Shown: in pieces, positions 44,859 through 53,793 of the stretch
Numbering within the stretch: position 1 is the first letter of the stretch
Layout of the letters: the number at the start of each line of letters is the position of its first letter
Assembly (NCBI RefSeq): GCF_001192835.1
Contig: NZ_DF968182.1
Span: 1,986,345 to 2,050,344 of the forward strand
Source: Lentimicrobium saccharophilum
GTDB taxonomy: Bacteria > Bacteroidota > Bacteroidia > Bacteroidales > Lentimicrobiaceae
Direction of reading: 5' to 3'
DNA: 64,000 bases
Position numbers and translations under genes: made by a program
Notes under the pieces: generated by a model
Told to the model about the DNA's origin: nothing
What the model saw: the letters and a program-made list of their open reading frames with translations, nothing else
Database searches by the model: none

Positions 44859-45452
44859 ATGCCTTTTTTGGTTGTTGACCTCGAAATGAGCGGCCCGGAG
44901 CCGGGCTATCATGAAATCATTCAGATCGGAGCAGTTTTGCTGAACGACAACTGGGTGGAGCTCGGAACTTACCTCAGCAATGTGTATCCCGAAAACCAGG
45001 AGGCCTTCACGGCTTCCGCCGAGAAGATTCACGGGCTTTCGCTCGATGAATTGCAGGAAGCGCCCATGATATACGAAGTACTGGAGGACTTTGAACAATG
45101 GATCCGCAAACTGCTGAAACGGCAGGGGGGCGATCTGCGCGATTTGGTTATCTGCGGGCAAAGCGTCATTTTTGACGTGAACTTCCTGAAATTTGCCTAC
45201 AGCGGCGAAAACCTCGAATGGCCCTTCAGCAACAAGCTGATCGATCTGCATACCATTGCCTTCTACACATTCCGCATCCTTGAAGCCAACGGCAAAACCG
45301 TCCCCCGCTCCCTCAGCCTGAAAGCCATCTCGGCATGGTTCGGCTTTGAACGGGAAGGCGACACCCACAACGCCCTGGAAGATTCACAACTGACCATGCA
45401 ATGCCTGCAGAAGTTTTTCCGGATGGCGGCAAAGTTTAAAGTTTCAGACTGA
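44859..45452 (+). CDS. DEDDh 3'-5' exonuclease
   Basis: 197 aa from ATG 44859 (an earlier TTG at 44835 has no support). Exonuclease motifs: VVDLEMSG (Asp and Glu of ExoI), CGQSVIFDVNFL (ExoII Asp) and DTHNALEDSQLT (ExoIII His and Asp). Similar to ribonuclease T and the epsilon-like exonucleases of Bacteroidota. Probably processes RNA or ssDNA ends in the cytosol. No partner gene. Confidence 0.9.
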   Translation: MPFLVVDLEMSGPEPGYHEIIQIGAVLLNDNWVELGTYLSNVYPENQEAFTASAEKIHGLSLDELQEAPMIYEVLEDFEQWIRKLLKRQGGDLRDLVICGQSVIFDVNFLKFAYSGENLEWPFSNKLIDLHTIAFYTFRILEANGKTVPRSLSLKAISAWFGFEREGDTHNALEDSQLTMQCLQKFFRMAAKFKVSD

Positions 45453-46015
45453 AATCTGCTGCAACATTTCAAACTTTAGTCAGCATGAAGCCCTTTTGCA
45501 CAGTTAAGAAAGCATAACCGCGCATTGGCCTTATACCGGAACCTGAGCAACATAATGTTCGCTGATATTTTTCAGAAATACTCCGTTAAGGATTTTTAAT
45601 GAATTGACTTAGTGTGGATTATGAAATCCTGTTAAAAATGGTAAATGATTTATAATCAAGCTATTGCTTCCCGCCCTGCCACTTTTGCGGGGTCTTTGCA
45701 GCTTGTCCCGCTGAGGCGGGGGCCTTGCGGGATTCTTAAATTTACGGACTATTTTTTCAGTGAAATCCTGCTTTTTTCAGTACTCCATCAGTTACAGCAG
45801 AGGAACTCCGTTATCGCTGAAAAAATCGCAACGCATCATAATGACGGACTATTCTGAACCGGGCATCCATTCATAAAAGGATAAAATCCACAGCAAGGCC
45901 AATCCTGAGGTAACAAAAATGACAAACAGACGCAATTCTTAAAAAAAACCGGGGCCAGGGCAAACGATAAGCCGGGGATTTTATAATTTTGAAAAATCTT
46001 ACACGGAACGCTCAC
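45453..46015. other. Intergenic region without supported gene
   Basis: About 560 bp. A 70-codon frame at 45645-45857 has no recognisable product. The region includes micro-palindrome CCCGC-TGAG-GCGGG at 45707-45720 and two diverged words GTGAAATCCTG/ATGAAATCCTG (near 45620 and 45760). Nothing else is supported. Confidence 0.5.
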
Positions 46016-46450
46016 ATGATGCCTGATGATTCTCATATTCATAACATTGCCGGTTCCATCCTCAGGAATTATAACTACCTTTTCCCCTCTACATATCCTG
46101 ATATCCCGTTAAACCTCAATATGTTAAAAGAGGCCATGGCAGAAACCGGATTTTTTCTTGAGGAAGAAAAAATTCCGGAGTTCATGGAAGACATTGAGCT
46201 GCAACTCGCCGCCATGGTTCCCCTGAACTGGAACAATTACGGCACCATCGCCATACTGCTGAACAAAGCCCACCCTGAGGAAGACCTTATCGCCATCAGT
46301 TTGCAGCGGATCACGGAACTGGTCAGGGAATTGCCAAACTTTAATGATGCTGCAGTTCCGGATGAAGACACCCTGGACTCAATCATTTATACCTGGATAA
46401 GCCTTACGGATGAGTATCCGGGATTTACGGAGGATGAAGCCTGGTCGTAA
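46016..46450 (+). CDS. IscX-like protein with N-terminal extension
   Basis: 144 aa from ATG 46016 (MMPDDSHIHN); an upstream TTG at 45989 is less likely. The C-terminal ~65 residues fit IscX (YfhJ): IAILLNKAHPEEDLIAISLQ, then ELVRELPNFND and LDSIIYTWISL, matching the yPD-D--xI-F--h---V-xL-xF-D ... LE-I---W pattern. The N-terminal ~65 residues (LRNYNYLFPSTYPDIPLNLN) may be a weak second copy. IscX binds IscS and iron and tunes Fe-S cluster assembly; no isc genes are nearby. A two-domain form would be unusual. Confidence 0.6.
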   Translation: MMPDDSHIHNIAGSILRNYNYLFPSTYPDIPLNLNMLKEAMAETGFFLEEEKIPEFMEDIELQLAAMVPLNWNNYGTIAILLNKAHPEEDLIAISLQRITELVRELPNFNDAAVPDEDTLDSIIYTWISLTDEYPGFTEDEAWS

Positions 46451-46499
46451 ACCGGGTTCCGTTCACCGGGCCTGCTGATTAACAAAGAAAAACCATCGT

Positions 46500-47183
46500 A
46501 TGAAAAAGATCCTGAGTTTTCTGTTACTGTTTGCTTTCGCAGGCAGCGCAGTGGCACAGCAGAACAATTTTACACCGCCACAGTATAAAAAGATCAGAAA
46601 AGCCATCGAAAAGAAGGGCTCCGGATCATATTATCCCGGTTTGATGCAGCGGTTACAGACCAATGACACTACCCTTACCGTGCAGGATTACCACCTGCTT
46701 TACTACGGATACGCCCTGCAGCCCGGCTATGCCCCATATGCCACCCATCCCCTGGCCGACAGCCTGATGAGCATCCTCCGGAAAGAGGAAGTCACGGGTC
46801 AGGATTACGAAGCCATTATCCGGCACGGCTCGGCCCTGCTGCTCGAAAACCCTTTCGAAATCAGTTTTCTCGATCCGTTGATCTATGCCCACCGTATGAA
46901 AGGGAATCAGGAGATGGCCGCCAGGCTTGAATTCAGGTTTGGCCGGATCATAGAAACCATATTCGGATCAGGCGATGGATTAACCAGAAAAACCGCCTTT
47001 CATGTAATCTCGGTTTCCCACGAATATGACATGCTCAGGGCGCTGGGGTTCGGCTTTGGCGGGCAGCAGCAGCTGATCGACGGCAAATACGACTACCTTA
47101 AAGTCAGCAAAAACGATTATGGCATTGAAGGGATGTATTTCGATGTATCCGTCCTGCTCAGGTCCCTGTCAAACCTCCGGTAA
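46500..47183 (+). CDS. DUF4919-family secreted protein
   Basis: 227 aa with signal peptide MKKILSFLLLFAFAGSAVAQ. The body matches DUF4919: YYPGLMQRLQTNDTTLTVQDYHLLYYGYALQPGYAPY, helical repeats and the C-terminal YFDVSVLLRSL. This is a Bacteroidota-specific periplasmic family of unknown function. It follows the IscX-like gene by 49 bp. Confidence 0.82.
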   Translation: MKKILSFLLLFAFAGSAVAQQNNFTPPQYKKIRKAIEKKGSGSYYPGLMQRLQTNDTTLTVQDYHLLYYGYALQPGYAPYATHPLADSLMSILRKEEVTGQDYEAIIRHGSALLLENPFEISFLDPLIYAHRMKGNQEMAARLEFRFGRIIETIFGSGDGLTRKTAFHVISVSHEYDMLRALGFGFGGQQQLIDGKYDYLKVSKNDYGIEGMYFDVSVLLRSLSNLR

Positions 47184-47384
47184 ACAGCCGCTATCCGGAT
47201 AAGGTCACATAGCAGGATTGCATTTATCCTGCCACATGAAAGCAACACTTAATGAATCCGTTGAGATTTATATTGATTCTAAATTACAATTATCCAGACC
47301 TACATATCAATTTTCTATATTTGTGAGTAATCTTTGGTGGCGAAAGGAACGACTGTCCGTTCCTGCCTGCCGGCAACTCCATTT

Positions 47385-48986
47385 ATGGCAAAATTCAAGA
47401 TAAAGCATACTGTCCTGAGGTTTTTTTACATCTTACTCACTGTTTTTCCAGGCCTCCTTTCAGCGCATTCACTGCCCGATTCCGGCCTGGTTGCCGCCTA
47501 TCCCCTCGACGGGCATGCCAAAGCGCCGGAGCAACGGGAATTTTCAGGTAAAACCCTCAGGACAAAAGCCGTTGCTGACCGCAATGGCCAGGCTGGCCGG
47601 GCGCTCGGATTTCATCCCGGGCCCGGGATGGAGTTCAGCCAGGCTGAGTTACCACTCGACATTTCACCCGATGCGTTACCCGTGGTCACCATTACCTGCT
47701 GGATCAAAGCCGCAGAAACCTTTAAATACCTCACTCCCCTCCGCAGCGGCGACAAGAAACAAAGAGGCCTCCTCACCGACAGGCACAGGGGCAGTCAGCG
47801 CTGGAGCGCTTCGGCCGGCAGGGACGGCATCATCCACGGCTCTCCGGCCCTGAAGGATCAATGGACTTTTATCGCTTTGATCTATGACGCCCCCAACGAG
47901 CAGGCCCGGCTGATTGTGAACAACCAGGTGTTCGGCGGCAGGGCGCGGCAGCGGAAAAACAATCCTTCAACAATCATAGGCGCATTCAACGGCGCCATGG
48001 ACGAACTGATGGTCTATAACCGGGCGCTTTCGCTTGAGGAGATTGAAAAATTGTATGGCAGCCCGATAGACATAAACAGGGAGGACTTTGCCATAGACGA
48101 CCGGAGCGCTTACCGGCGCCGAATGGAAGCGCAACGGAACCCGGAAGTGGAAGCCGGACAACAATTCATTCCCGGCTACGAAGAACTGATCATCCGCGAC
48201 AGCGTTCACAGCCCGAATACACTCCATATCTTCGGGCGTGGCGACACCATTACCGTGCTCAGGCAGGCGGGCGACAACTGGCTTGAAGTGAGCAACCAGA
48301 AAGGGGAGAAAGGCTATATATCCGCCTCCTCGCTGATTTCGAATGCCTTCAGGACCGGAAAAACAAAGTCGGTGTTCAGGTTCACCAACTGGCTCGGGCA
48401 ACTGTTCATGATGAATAAGGCCTGGAACTGGTTTTTTGTAGCTCTGTTCACGTTGCTGCTGGCCATGGCCCTGAAGTACCGGAAACAATTGAATGAATGG
48501 TTTATCGCGCTGGGCGGCAAAGCGGAAACAGAAGCAGCAGGGTCAAGGAACGAAGGCATTGTAACCACCCGGAGATTCGGCAGATTGGACAGGTATTTCC
48601 CTGTCACCAGGCCGAAATGGTGGAGTATTTCACCGGGAATTGTTTTCGCGCTGATGCTTTTGGGTGGATCGATCTGGGACACGGCCGAAACCCAATGGTT
48701 TTTCAACGAGGGGGCCCGCATCCTCCCCGCCGGCTTCACACTGGCCATCCACTGGGTTTTATGGTCGCTTTCTCTCATCATCATCCTGCTTATCCTCGCC
48801 ATCACCATAGAAAGCCTGCATATTGCCGGCCCCTGGGCTGGTTTGCTGCGCCTTGCCATGCTGCTGATATTAAACCTGATGGCCGTTGTGGTCTGTTTCT
48901 ACCTGGCCGTGGGCATCATCCTGGTGATCTTCGGATTTGTTTTATTTGTGATCGCCTTGTTTTCACTGTTGGGCAGGAGAAGATAA
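47385..48986 (+). CDS. LamG/concanavalin-like and SH3b membrane protein
   Basis: 533 aa from ATG 47385 (signal-like MAKFKIKHTVLRFFYILLTVF); the longer frame from 47334 is unlikely. A LamG-type jelly roll (~30-225) contains LVAAYPLDGHA, TITCWIKA and GAFNGAMDELMVYNRALSLEEIEKLYG. Then follow a charged linker, a bacterial SH3-like domain (~265-320, FGRGDTITVLRQAGDNWLEV), and at least four membrane helices (~340-360 and three after ~420). Possibly a cell-wall or glycan sensor facing the periplasm. Its stop is 42 bp from the AAA+ gene, so co-transcription is likely. Confidence 0.75.
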   Translation: MAKFKIKHTVLRFFYILLTVFPGLLSAHSLPDSGLVAAYPLDGHAKAPEQREFSGKTLRTKAVADRNGQAGRALGFHPGPGMEFSQAELPLDISPDALPVVTITCWIKAAETFKYLTPLRSGDKKQRGLLTDRHRGSQRWSASAGRDGIIHGSPALKDQWTFIALIYDAPNEQARLIVNNQVFGGRARQRKNNPSTIIGAFNGAMDELMVYNRALSLEEIEKLYGSPIDINREDFAIDDRSAYRRRMEAQRNPEVEAGQQFIPGYEELIIRDSVHSPNTLHIFGRGDTITVLRQAGDNWLEVSNQKGEKGYISASSLISNAFRTGKTKSVFRFTNWLGQLFMMNKAWNWFFVALFTLLLAMALKYRKQLNEWFIALGGKAETEAAGSRNEGIVTTRRFGRLDRYFPVTRPKWWSISPGIVFALMLLGGSIWDTAETQWFFNEGARILPAGFTLAIHWVLWSLSLIIILLILAITIESLHIAGPWAGLLRLAMLLILNLMAVVVCFYLAVGIILVIFGFVLFVIALFSLLGRRR

Positions 48987-49028
48987 TCAACATTAAATAC
49001 TGATTTTGTACGAATACATTAACTTACC

Positions 49029-52000
49029 ATGCAATCCGACAATTACAATATCTGTCAATCCTTCCCCGAAAAAGAAATCAACCAGGCCTGGGACGGAGGC
49101 CTGCAGATTCAGGGCATGGCTTTCGGCCAGAACAAATGGATACTGCTGAACTCTTCACAGGCAATCTATGGGCTTCAGCGCTGGGCCACGAATGCCGCTT
49201 TTCCTGCCGATGAAATTAAGGAAGGCTGGGATGAAGGTTTTGACATTATTTTCCTGGCTTATACCGGCGACCGCTGGACGGTGATCCTGTCGAAGGACTC
49301 CGGATATACCGACCAGATATGGCGTACCAGCAGCCGTTTCCCCGAAAAGGAGATCCGGCAGGGATTACAGGACGGATACGCCATTACCTCCCTTTCGTAC
49401 GGGGTAGACCGCTGGGCGGTGGTGATGAGTAAAGGGTCAAACCTGAAAAACCAGACTTTCATCACAACCACAAACTTTCCGGAAACGGAAATCACCGAAG
49501 GCTGGAACAACGGACGCGACATCACTTCGCTGGCTTTCGGCGAAGGCAAATGGGCGCTGGTTATGTCAGAAAACTCCGGCTTTAAAACACAAAGCTGGGC
49601 AACACGAAACAATTTTGAAGAAGGGCTGATCAGTGAAAAAGCGGGCGCGGGAAACGTCATTACCGGCCTGTTTCATGCAGATGGCATGTGGGTTTACGTG
49701 TTTTCTGTACTGCCCGAAATTGTCGATTCGGGGAATAAAAGCAGCCGGTCAGCAGGCCTGCCTGCCGCCGAAACACCTGATGATACATTTGGTCCTGAAG
49801 CGGTCGAATTGTTTGAAACCGGACGCAAATACTCTGAAAACAATGAACCTGCCAAAGCCATTCCGTATTTCAGGAAAGCCATTAAACTTGAACCGGGCTA
49901 TTTTTCCGCCTACAACTCCCTGGGCGTCGCCCTGGATGAAACCGGCAAAAAAGAAGAAGCCCTGAAGTGCTTTCAGAAAGCCTATGAGCTGAACCGGCAC
50001 AATTCCATTATCCTGAGCAACCTGATCAGCCAGATTGCCGATAACGAAGAACCCCTGAAAACGGTGATCAGCCTGGTGGAAGCCGCCGAACCCGCTACCC
50101 TTGAAGGCATTTCATCGGTGAGTGCGCTCAGCACCATAGGCAAAGCTTATTCGGTGAACGGCAGGCACACAAAGGCGGCCGGATTTTTCCGCAAAGCCCT
50201 TGAAATTGAGCCGGAAAATGATGATTTAAGAATGGAGCTGGGCTATGAGGAGTCCCATTCGGATACTACTACAGACTTGCCTGCTACGCCTGAAGTTCAG
50301 CCGGGAAACAGGCCGGAGTCGATTGAATCCCTGCTGGCGGAGCTAAACCACCTTACCGGGCTGGAACAGATCAAGCGCGACATTGACGCGCTGCTGAAGT
50401 TTATCCGGGTCGAGAAAAAACGTCAGGAAAGGGGCATCGCGGTCGGAAAAACCACCCTGCACACCGTGTTTGCCGGCCCTCCGGGTACCGGAAAAACCAC
50501 CATGGCCAGGCTGATGGGGCGTATGTTCAAGGCAATGGGCCTGCTTAAAAAAGGCCATGTGGTGGAAGTTGACCGCTCGGCCCTGGTGGGCGAATTTATC
50601 GGCCAGACCGCCATCAAAACCAATAAAGTGATCGACTCGGCGCTCGACGGCATCCTTTTCATCGATGAAGCCTACGCGCTGGTTCCCTCAGATGCGCGCA
50701 ACGATTTCGGCGAAGAGGCCATCAATATCCTGGTGAAGCGGATGGAAGACCACAAACACAACCTGGTGGTGATTGTGGCCGGCTATCCCGATGAAATGAA
50801 ACGGATGATTGCCTCCAATCCCGGCCTGCAGCACCGTTTTACGCGATACTTCTACTTCGACGATTACAATCCGGAACAGCTTACCCGGATATTTAAAACC
50901 ATCTGCCACGACAGGAAATTTATTCTTACCCCCGAAGCGGAAAGCAAGGTAATGCGCTATTTCGGTTTCCTTTACCGCTCGCGCGACAAGCATTTCGGCA
51001 ACGCCCGTACGGCAGGAAACCTTTTCGAAGAAGCCGTGCATATGCAATCGGCCAGGCTTGCGCTGCTTGATGTTGACAACCTGCCCGACGAAGCCCTGCT
51101 GACCATCACGGTGGATGATATTACGGCTTCCGTACAGGATGAGTTTGAAGACAAGGAAATGGAATCGCTGGAAGATATTATGGCCGAACTCAACGCCATG
51201 GTAGGTCTGGAGGAGATCAAACAAAACATTGTTACCCTGGTCAACTTCATTAAAACACAACAGAAACTGATCGCCACGGGTTATGAAGCTGATGAGATTT
51301 CACTGCACAGCGTTTTCTTCGGCCCCCCGGGAACGGGCAAAACCACCGTGGCCCGCCTTATCGGCCGCATCTACAAAGCCCTCGGTCTGCTTTCCAAAGG
51401 TCACGTGGTTGAGGTAAACCGTTCGCACCTCGTGGCTGAATTCGTCGGCCAGACGGCCCCGAAAACCAGCGCCGTCATCGATTCCGCCATGTATGGCATA
51501 CTCTTCATCGATGAAGCCTATTCGCTGACCCCCGAAAAAGGCGGCAATGACTTCGGGAAAGAGGCCCTGGAAATCATCCTGAAACGTATGGATGACGAAA
51601 GAGATAAATTTGCGGTGATTGTTGCCGGATATACCGCTGAAATGCAACAGCTTATCCGTTCCAATGCAGGCCTGGAATCACGGTTCAACAATTACTTTTA
51701 TTTCAACGACTACACACCGGCCGAACTGCTTGAGATCTTCAGCAGGAAGATTGCCAGACGAAGGTTTCACATTGCGCCGGAAGCACTCAGCATAGTGGAT
51801 GAGTTTTTCAAAAAGCTGTATGCGGAAAAAACCGAAAGTTTCGGCAACGGCCGCATGGTCAGAAATTTCTACGAAAAAATAATCAAAACGCACAGCAACA
51901 GGGTAGCGCTTGACGACAGTCTGACCCGTGATGAAATGGTCACATTTACCCTGGAGGATGCCGAAAAAGCCATCGGGATGATGACGTCCATTGATGGCAA

Positions 52001-52052
52001 AAACCGGGGTGCGGGCGACAAATACACCCCCATCGGGTTCAACAGAAAATAA
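49029..52052 (+). CDS. Repeat-TPR-tandem AAA+ (CbxX/EccA-type) ATPase
   Basis: 1,007 aa. Residues 8-237 hold five ~48-residue repeats (FPEKEI-xx-GW-xx-G-xx-I ... W-x-hhhSK-x-S), like the beta-propeller-type DUF7477 family (name from memory). TPR units span ~255-410. Then come two CbxX/CfqX-like AAA+ domains: Walker A GPPGTGKTT near 483 and 766, Walker B ILFIDEAY in both, and arginine-finger-bearing PGLQHRF and AGLESRF. Both ATPase sites look intact. CbxX-type ATPases remodel proteins (Rubisco activase CbbX, type VII EccA). No Rubisco or secretion genes are near. A cytoplasmic remodelling role with the membrane protein upstream is inference. Confidence 0.85.
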   Translation: MQSDNYNICQSFPEKEINQAWDGGLQIQGMAFGQNKWILLNSSQAIYGLQRWATNAAFPADEIKEGWDEGFDIIFLAYTGDRWTVILSKDSGYTDQIWRTSSRFPEKEIRQGLQDGYAITSLSYGVDRWAVVMSKGSNLKNQTFITTTNFPETEITEGWNNGRDITSLAFGEGKWALVMSENSGFKTQSWATRNNFEEGLISEKAGAGNVITGLFHADGMWVYVFSVLPEIVDSGNKSSRSAGLPAAETPDDTFGPEAVELFETGRKYSENNEPAKAIPYFRKAIKLEPGYFSAYNSLGVALDETGKKEEALKCFQKAYELNRHNSIILSNLISQIADNEEPLKTVISLVEAAEPATLEGISSVSALSTIGKAYSVNGRHTKAAGFFRKALEIEPENDDLRMELGYEESHSDTTTDLPATPEVQPGNRPESIESLLAELNHLTGLEQIKRDIDALLKFIRVEKKRQERGIAVGKTTLHTVFAGPPGTGKTTMARLMGRMFKAMGLLKKGHVVEVDRSALVGEFIGQTAIKTNKVIDSALDGILFIDEAYALVPSDARNDFGEEAINILVKRMEDHKHNLVVIVAGYPDEMKRMIASNPGLQHRFTRYFYFDDYNPEQLTRIFKTICHDRKFILTPEAESKVMRYFGFLYRSRDKHFGNARTAGNLFEEAVHMQSARLALLDVDNLPDEALLTITVDDITASVQDEFEDKEMESLEDIMAELNAMVGLEEIKQNIVTLVNFIKTQQKLIATGYEADEISLHSVFFGPPGTGKTTVARLIGRIYKALGLLSKGHVVEVNRSHLVAEFVGQTAPKTSAVIDSAMYGILFIDEAYSLTPEKGGNDFGKEALEIILKRMDDERDKFAVIVAGYTAEMQQLIRSNAGLESRFNNYFYFNDYTPAELLEIFSRKIARRRFHIAPEALSIVDEFFKKLYAEKTESFGNGRMVRNFYEKIIKTHSNRVALDDSLTRDEMVTFTLEDAEKAIGMMTSIDGKNRGAGDKYTPIGFNRK

Positions 52053-52092
52053 ACACCAGGGCAGCCGGGATGCTTCCGGATTGTCAGGTGCA

Positions 52093-52812
52093 TCAATCCA
52101 TATCCAGATTGGGCTGAACTTTCAGCTCCATGGATTGCAGTTCAAGGGCCGGCAGATTGCCGTAGCCCGGCCGGTTGACCATATAACATCCGTTGTCCAG
52201 ATCTACAAATGGATATCCCGGGCTGTTGACGGCGATATCAATGAAATCAAGGCTTACCGGCACATGACCGTGAATCAGCCGCCGGTTTTCTATTTTGGAA
52301 GGGATAATCCGGTAATCCTTTATCCACAGCATGGAGTGGGTATCCTGAAACGGATCTTCAATGTTAAAATTCAGACCGGCGTGTACCAGCAAAAAATTTC
52401 CGGTAATGTGAAAAAGTGGCAGCTTACGCATCCAGTCGATGTAATGAACCGGGATTTTTGAAAGCTCTGTTGTGCCGAAACTCTCGAGCGCCTCACGGCC
52501 GCCGTGGGGCATCCATTGCGCTTTGGATTTATTGGTCTTCTTCAGAAAAAGGAATCCCCGCGCTTGTTGCTCCTCTTCCCAGGCTTTTATAAAAAACTCC
52601 TCATGGTTGCCCTTCAGGGCAACAATGTTGTATCCCTGATCCTCAAGCCCCATCACATAATCCAGCACGCCTTTCGAGTCGGGCCCCCTGTCAACGAAAT
52701 CACCCAGAAAATAAAGGGTATCCTCCTTTGCAGGGATTACCAGTTGCTCAATCAATGCGCGCAGGGTGCGGACACAGCCATGAATATCAGGGATAACCCA
52801 TTGTTTAGGCAT
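52093..52812 (-). CDS. PPP-family metallophosphoesterase (PrpE/ApaH-like)
   Basis: 239 aa. Starts MPKQWVIPDIHGC with motif I DIHG, then GDFVDRGPDS (motif II), GNHEE (motif III), and later His residues in LVHAGLNF and LIHGHVP. All metal ligands are present. Such enzymes hydrolyse phosphoproteins or dinucleoside polyphosphates. It is 3 bp downstream of gpmA, so they form a two-gene operon. Confidence 0.92.
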   Translation of the reverse strand: MPKQWVIPDIHGCVRTLRALIEQLVIPAKEDTLYFLGDFVDRGPDSKGVLDYVMGLEDQGYNIVALKGNHEEFFIKAWEEEQQARGFLFLKKTNKSKAQWMPHGGREALESFGTTELSKIPVHYIDWMRKLPLFHITGNFLLVHAGLNFNIEDPFQDTHSMLWIKDYRIIPSKIENRRLIHGHVPVSLDFIDIAVNSPGYPFVDLDNGCYMVNRPGYGNLPALELQSMELKVQPNLDMD

Positions 52813-52815
52813 ATA

Positions 52816-53565
52816 CTATTTTTTCGCTTTACCCTGATTGGCAACCTCTTCCATCAGTTTCTTAATGGTCTCCTCGTCGCCCAGGAAATAATCCTTCTGC
52901 AGGTTAAGCTGATCATCAAATTCAAACACATAGGGAATGCCTGTCGGCAGGTTCAGGGTGACAATATCCTGATCGCTGATATTCTTCAGGTATTTGATCA
53001 CGGCCCTGAGGCTGTTGCCGTGTGCAGCAACCAGCACCTGCTCGTTTGTTTTCAGCGATTCCCTGATCTCCCCTTCCCAGTATGGCACCATGCGTTCCAC
53101 GGTCTCCTTGAGCGATTCGGTAAGCGGGATCAATTCAGGATCAACACCGCGGTAACGGGCATCAAGGCGGGGGTTGCGCTCATCGTTGTCAGCAACCGGC
53201 ATGGGAGGCACATCGTAACTCCTGCGCCAGATCAGCACCTGCTCATCCCCGAATTTGGAAGCCATTTCAGCCTTATTAAGCCCCTGCAGGTTGCCATAGT
53301 GCTTTTCATTGAGGCGCCAGCTTTTCTTTACCGGAATCCACATCTGATCCATTTCTTCCAGGGCAAGGTTCAGGGTCTTGATGGCCCTCTTCAGGTAAGA
53401 AGTATACGCAAGGTCAAAAAAGAACCCGTTCTCCTTCATCACCTTTCCGGCCTCACGGGCTTCATTTACCCCGCGTTCCGACAGGTCTACATCGGTCCAT
53501 CCGGTAAACCGGTTTTCCTTGTTCCACACACTTTCGCCATGGCGAAGCAATACTAATTTCTTCAT
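52816..53565 (-). CDS. gpmA: 2,3-bisphosphoglycerate-dependent phosphoglycerate mutase
   Basis: 249 aa from ATG 53565 ([12 protein letters not shown]); the frame extends 13 codons further upstream without family similarity. Phosphohistidine motif [12 protein letters not shown] (His9), [27 protein letters not shown] and the second His in [11 protein letters not shown]. Cytosolic glycolytic enzyme interconverting 3- and 2-phosphoglycerate. Upstream of the phosphatase gene in the same operon. Confidence 0.96.
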   Translation of the reverse strand: MKKLVLLRHGESVWNKENRFTGWTDVDLSERGVNEAREAGKVMKENGFFFDLAYTSYLKRAIKTLNLALEEMDQMWIPVKKSWRLNEKHYGNLQGLNKAEMASKFGDEQVLIWRRSYDVPPMPVADNDERNPRLDARYRGVDPELIPLTESLKETVERMVPYWEGEIRESLKTNEQVLVAAHGNSLRAVIKYLKNISDQDIVTLNLPTGIPYVFEFDDQLNLQKDYFLGDEETIKKLMEEVANQGKAKK

Positions 53566-53721
53566 GTCTGCTTGTTTTATGGTAATTTTTGCATCCGGAT
53601 TCAACAGTGCAAAATTACAAAATTAAGCGCTTCGCCGGTTGAGGCCGTTTCGTTCCATATAGCTTAATGAACATAATGCCGGAAAGTAAGTCAGCGCAGT
53701 CACTATCGTGAATCCAACGCC

Positions 53722-53748
53722 TTGGAGGCCAAAAATTTTATACCTTCG
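53722..53748 (+). promoter_or_regulatory. Promoter of the DUF2723 gene
   Basis: TTGG (53722-53725) and TACCTTCG (53741-53748) resemble the -33/-7 boxes with a 15-base gap. The start codon at 53794 lies about 40 bases after the predicted transcription start. Confidence 0.4.
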
Positions 53749-53793
53749 CAGTCAGCCCGATGCCAGGCCTGACTATCTGGCTATTTCAGCCCT

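Noticed and set aside
45645..45857. 70-codon frame
   Set aside because: It has no similarity and runs through a micro-palindrome; treated as non-coding.
52504..53556. 350-codon plus-strand frame
   Set aside because: Antisense to both gpmA and the phosphatase, which have clear catalytic motifs.
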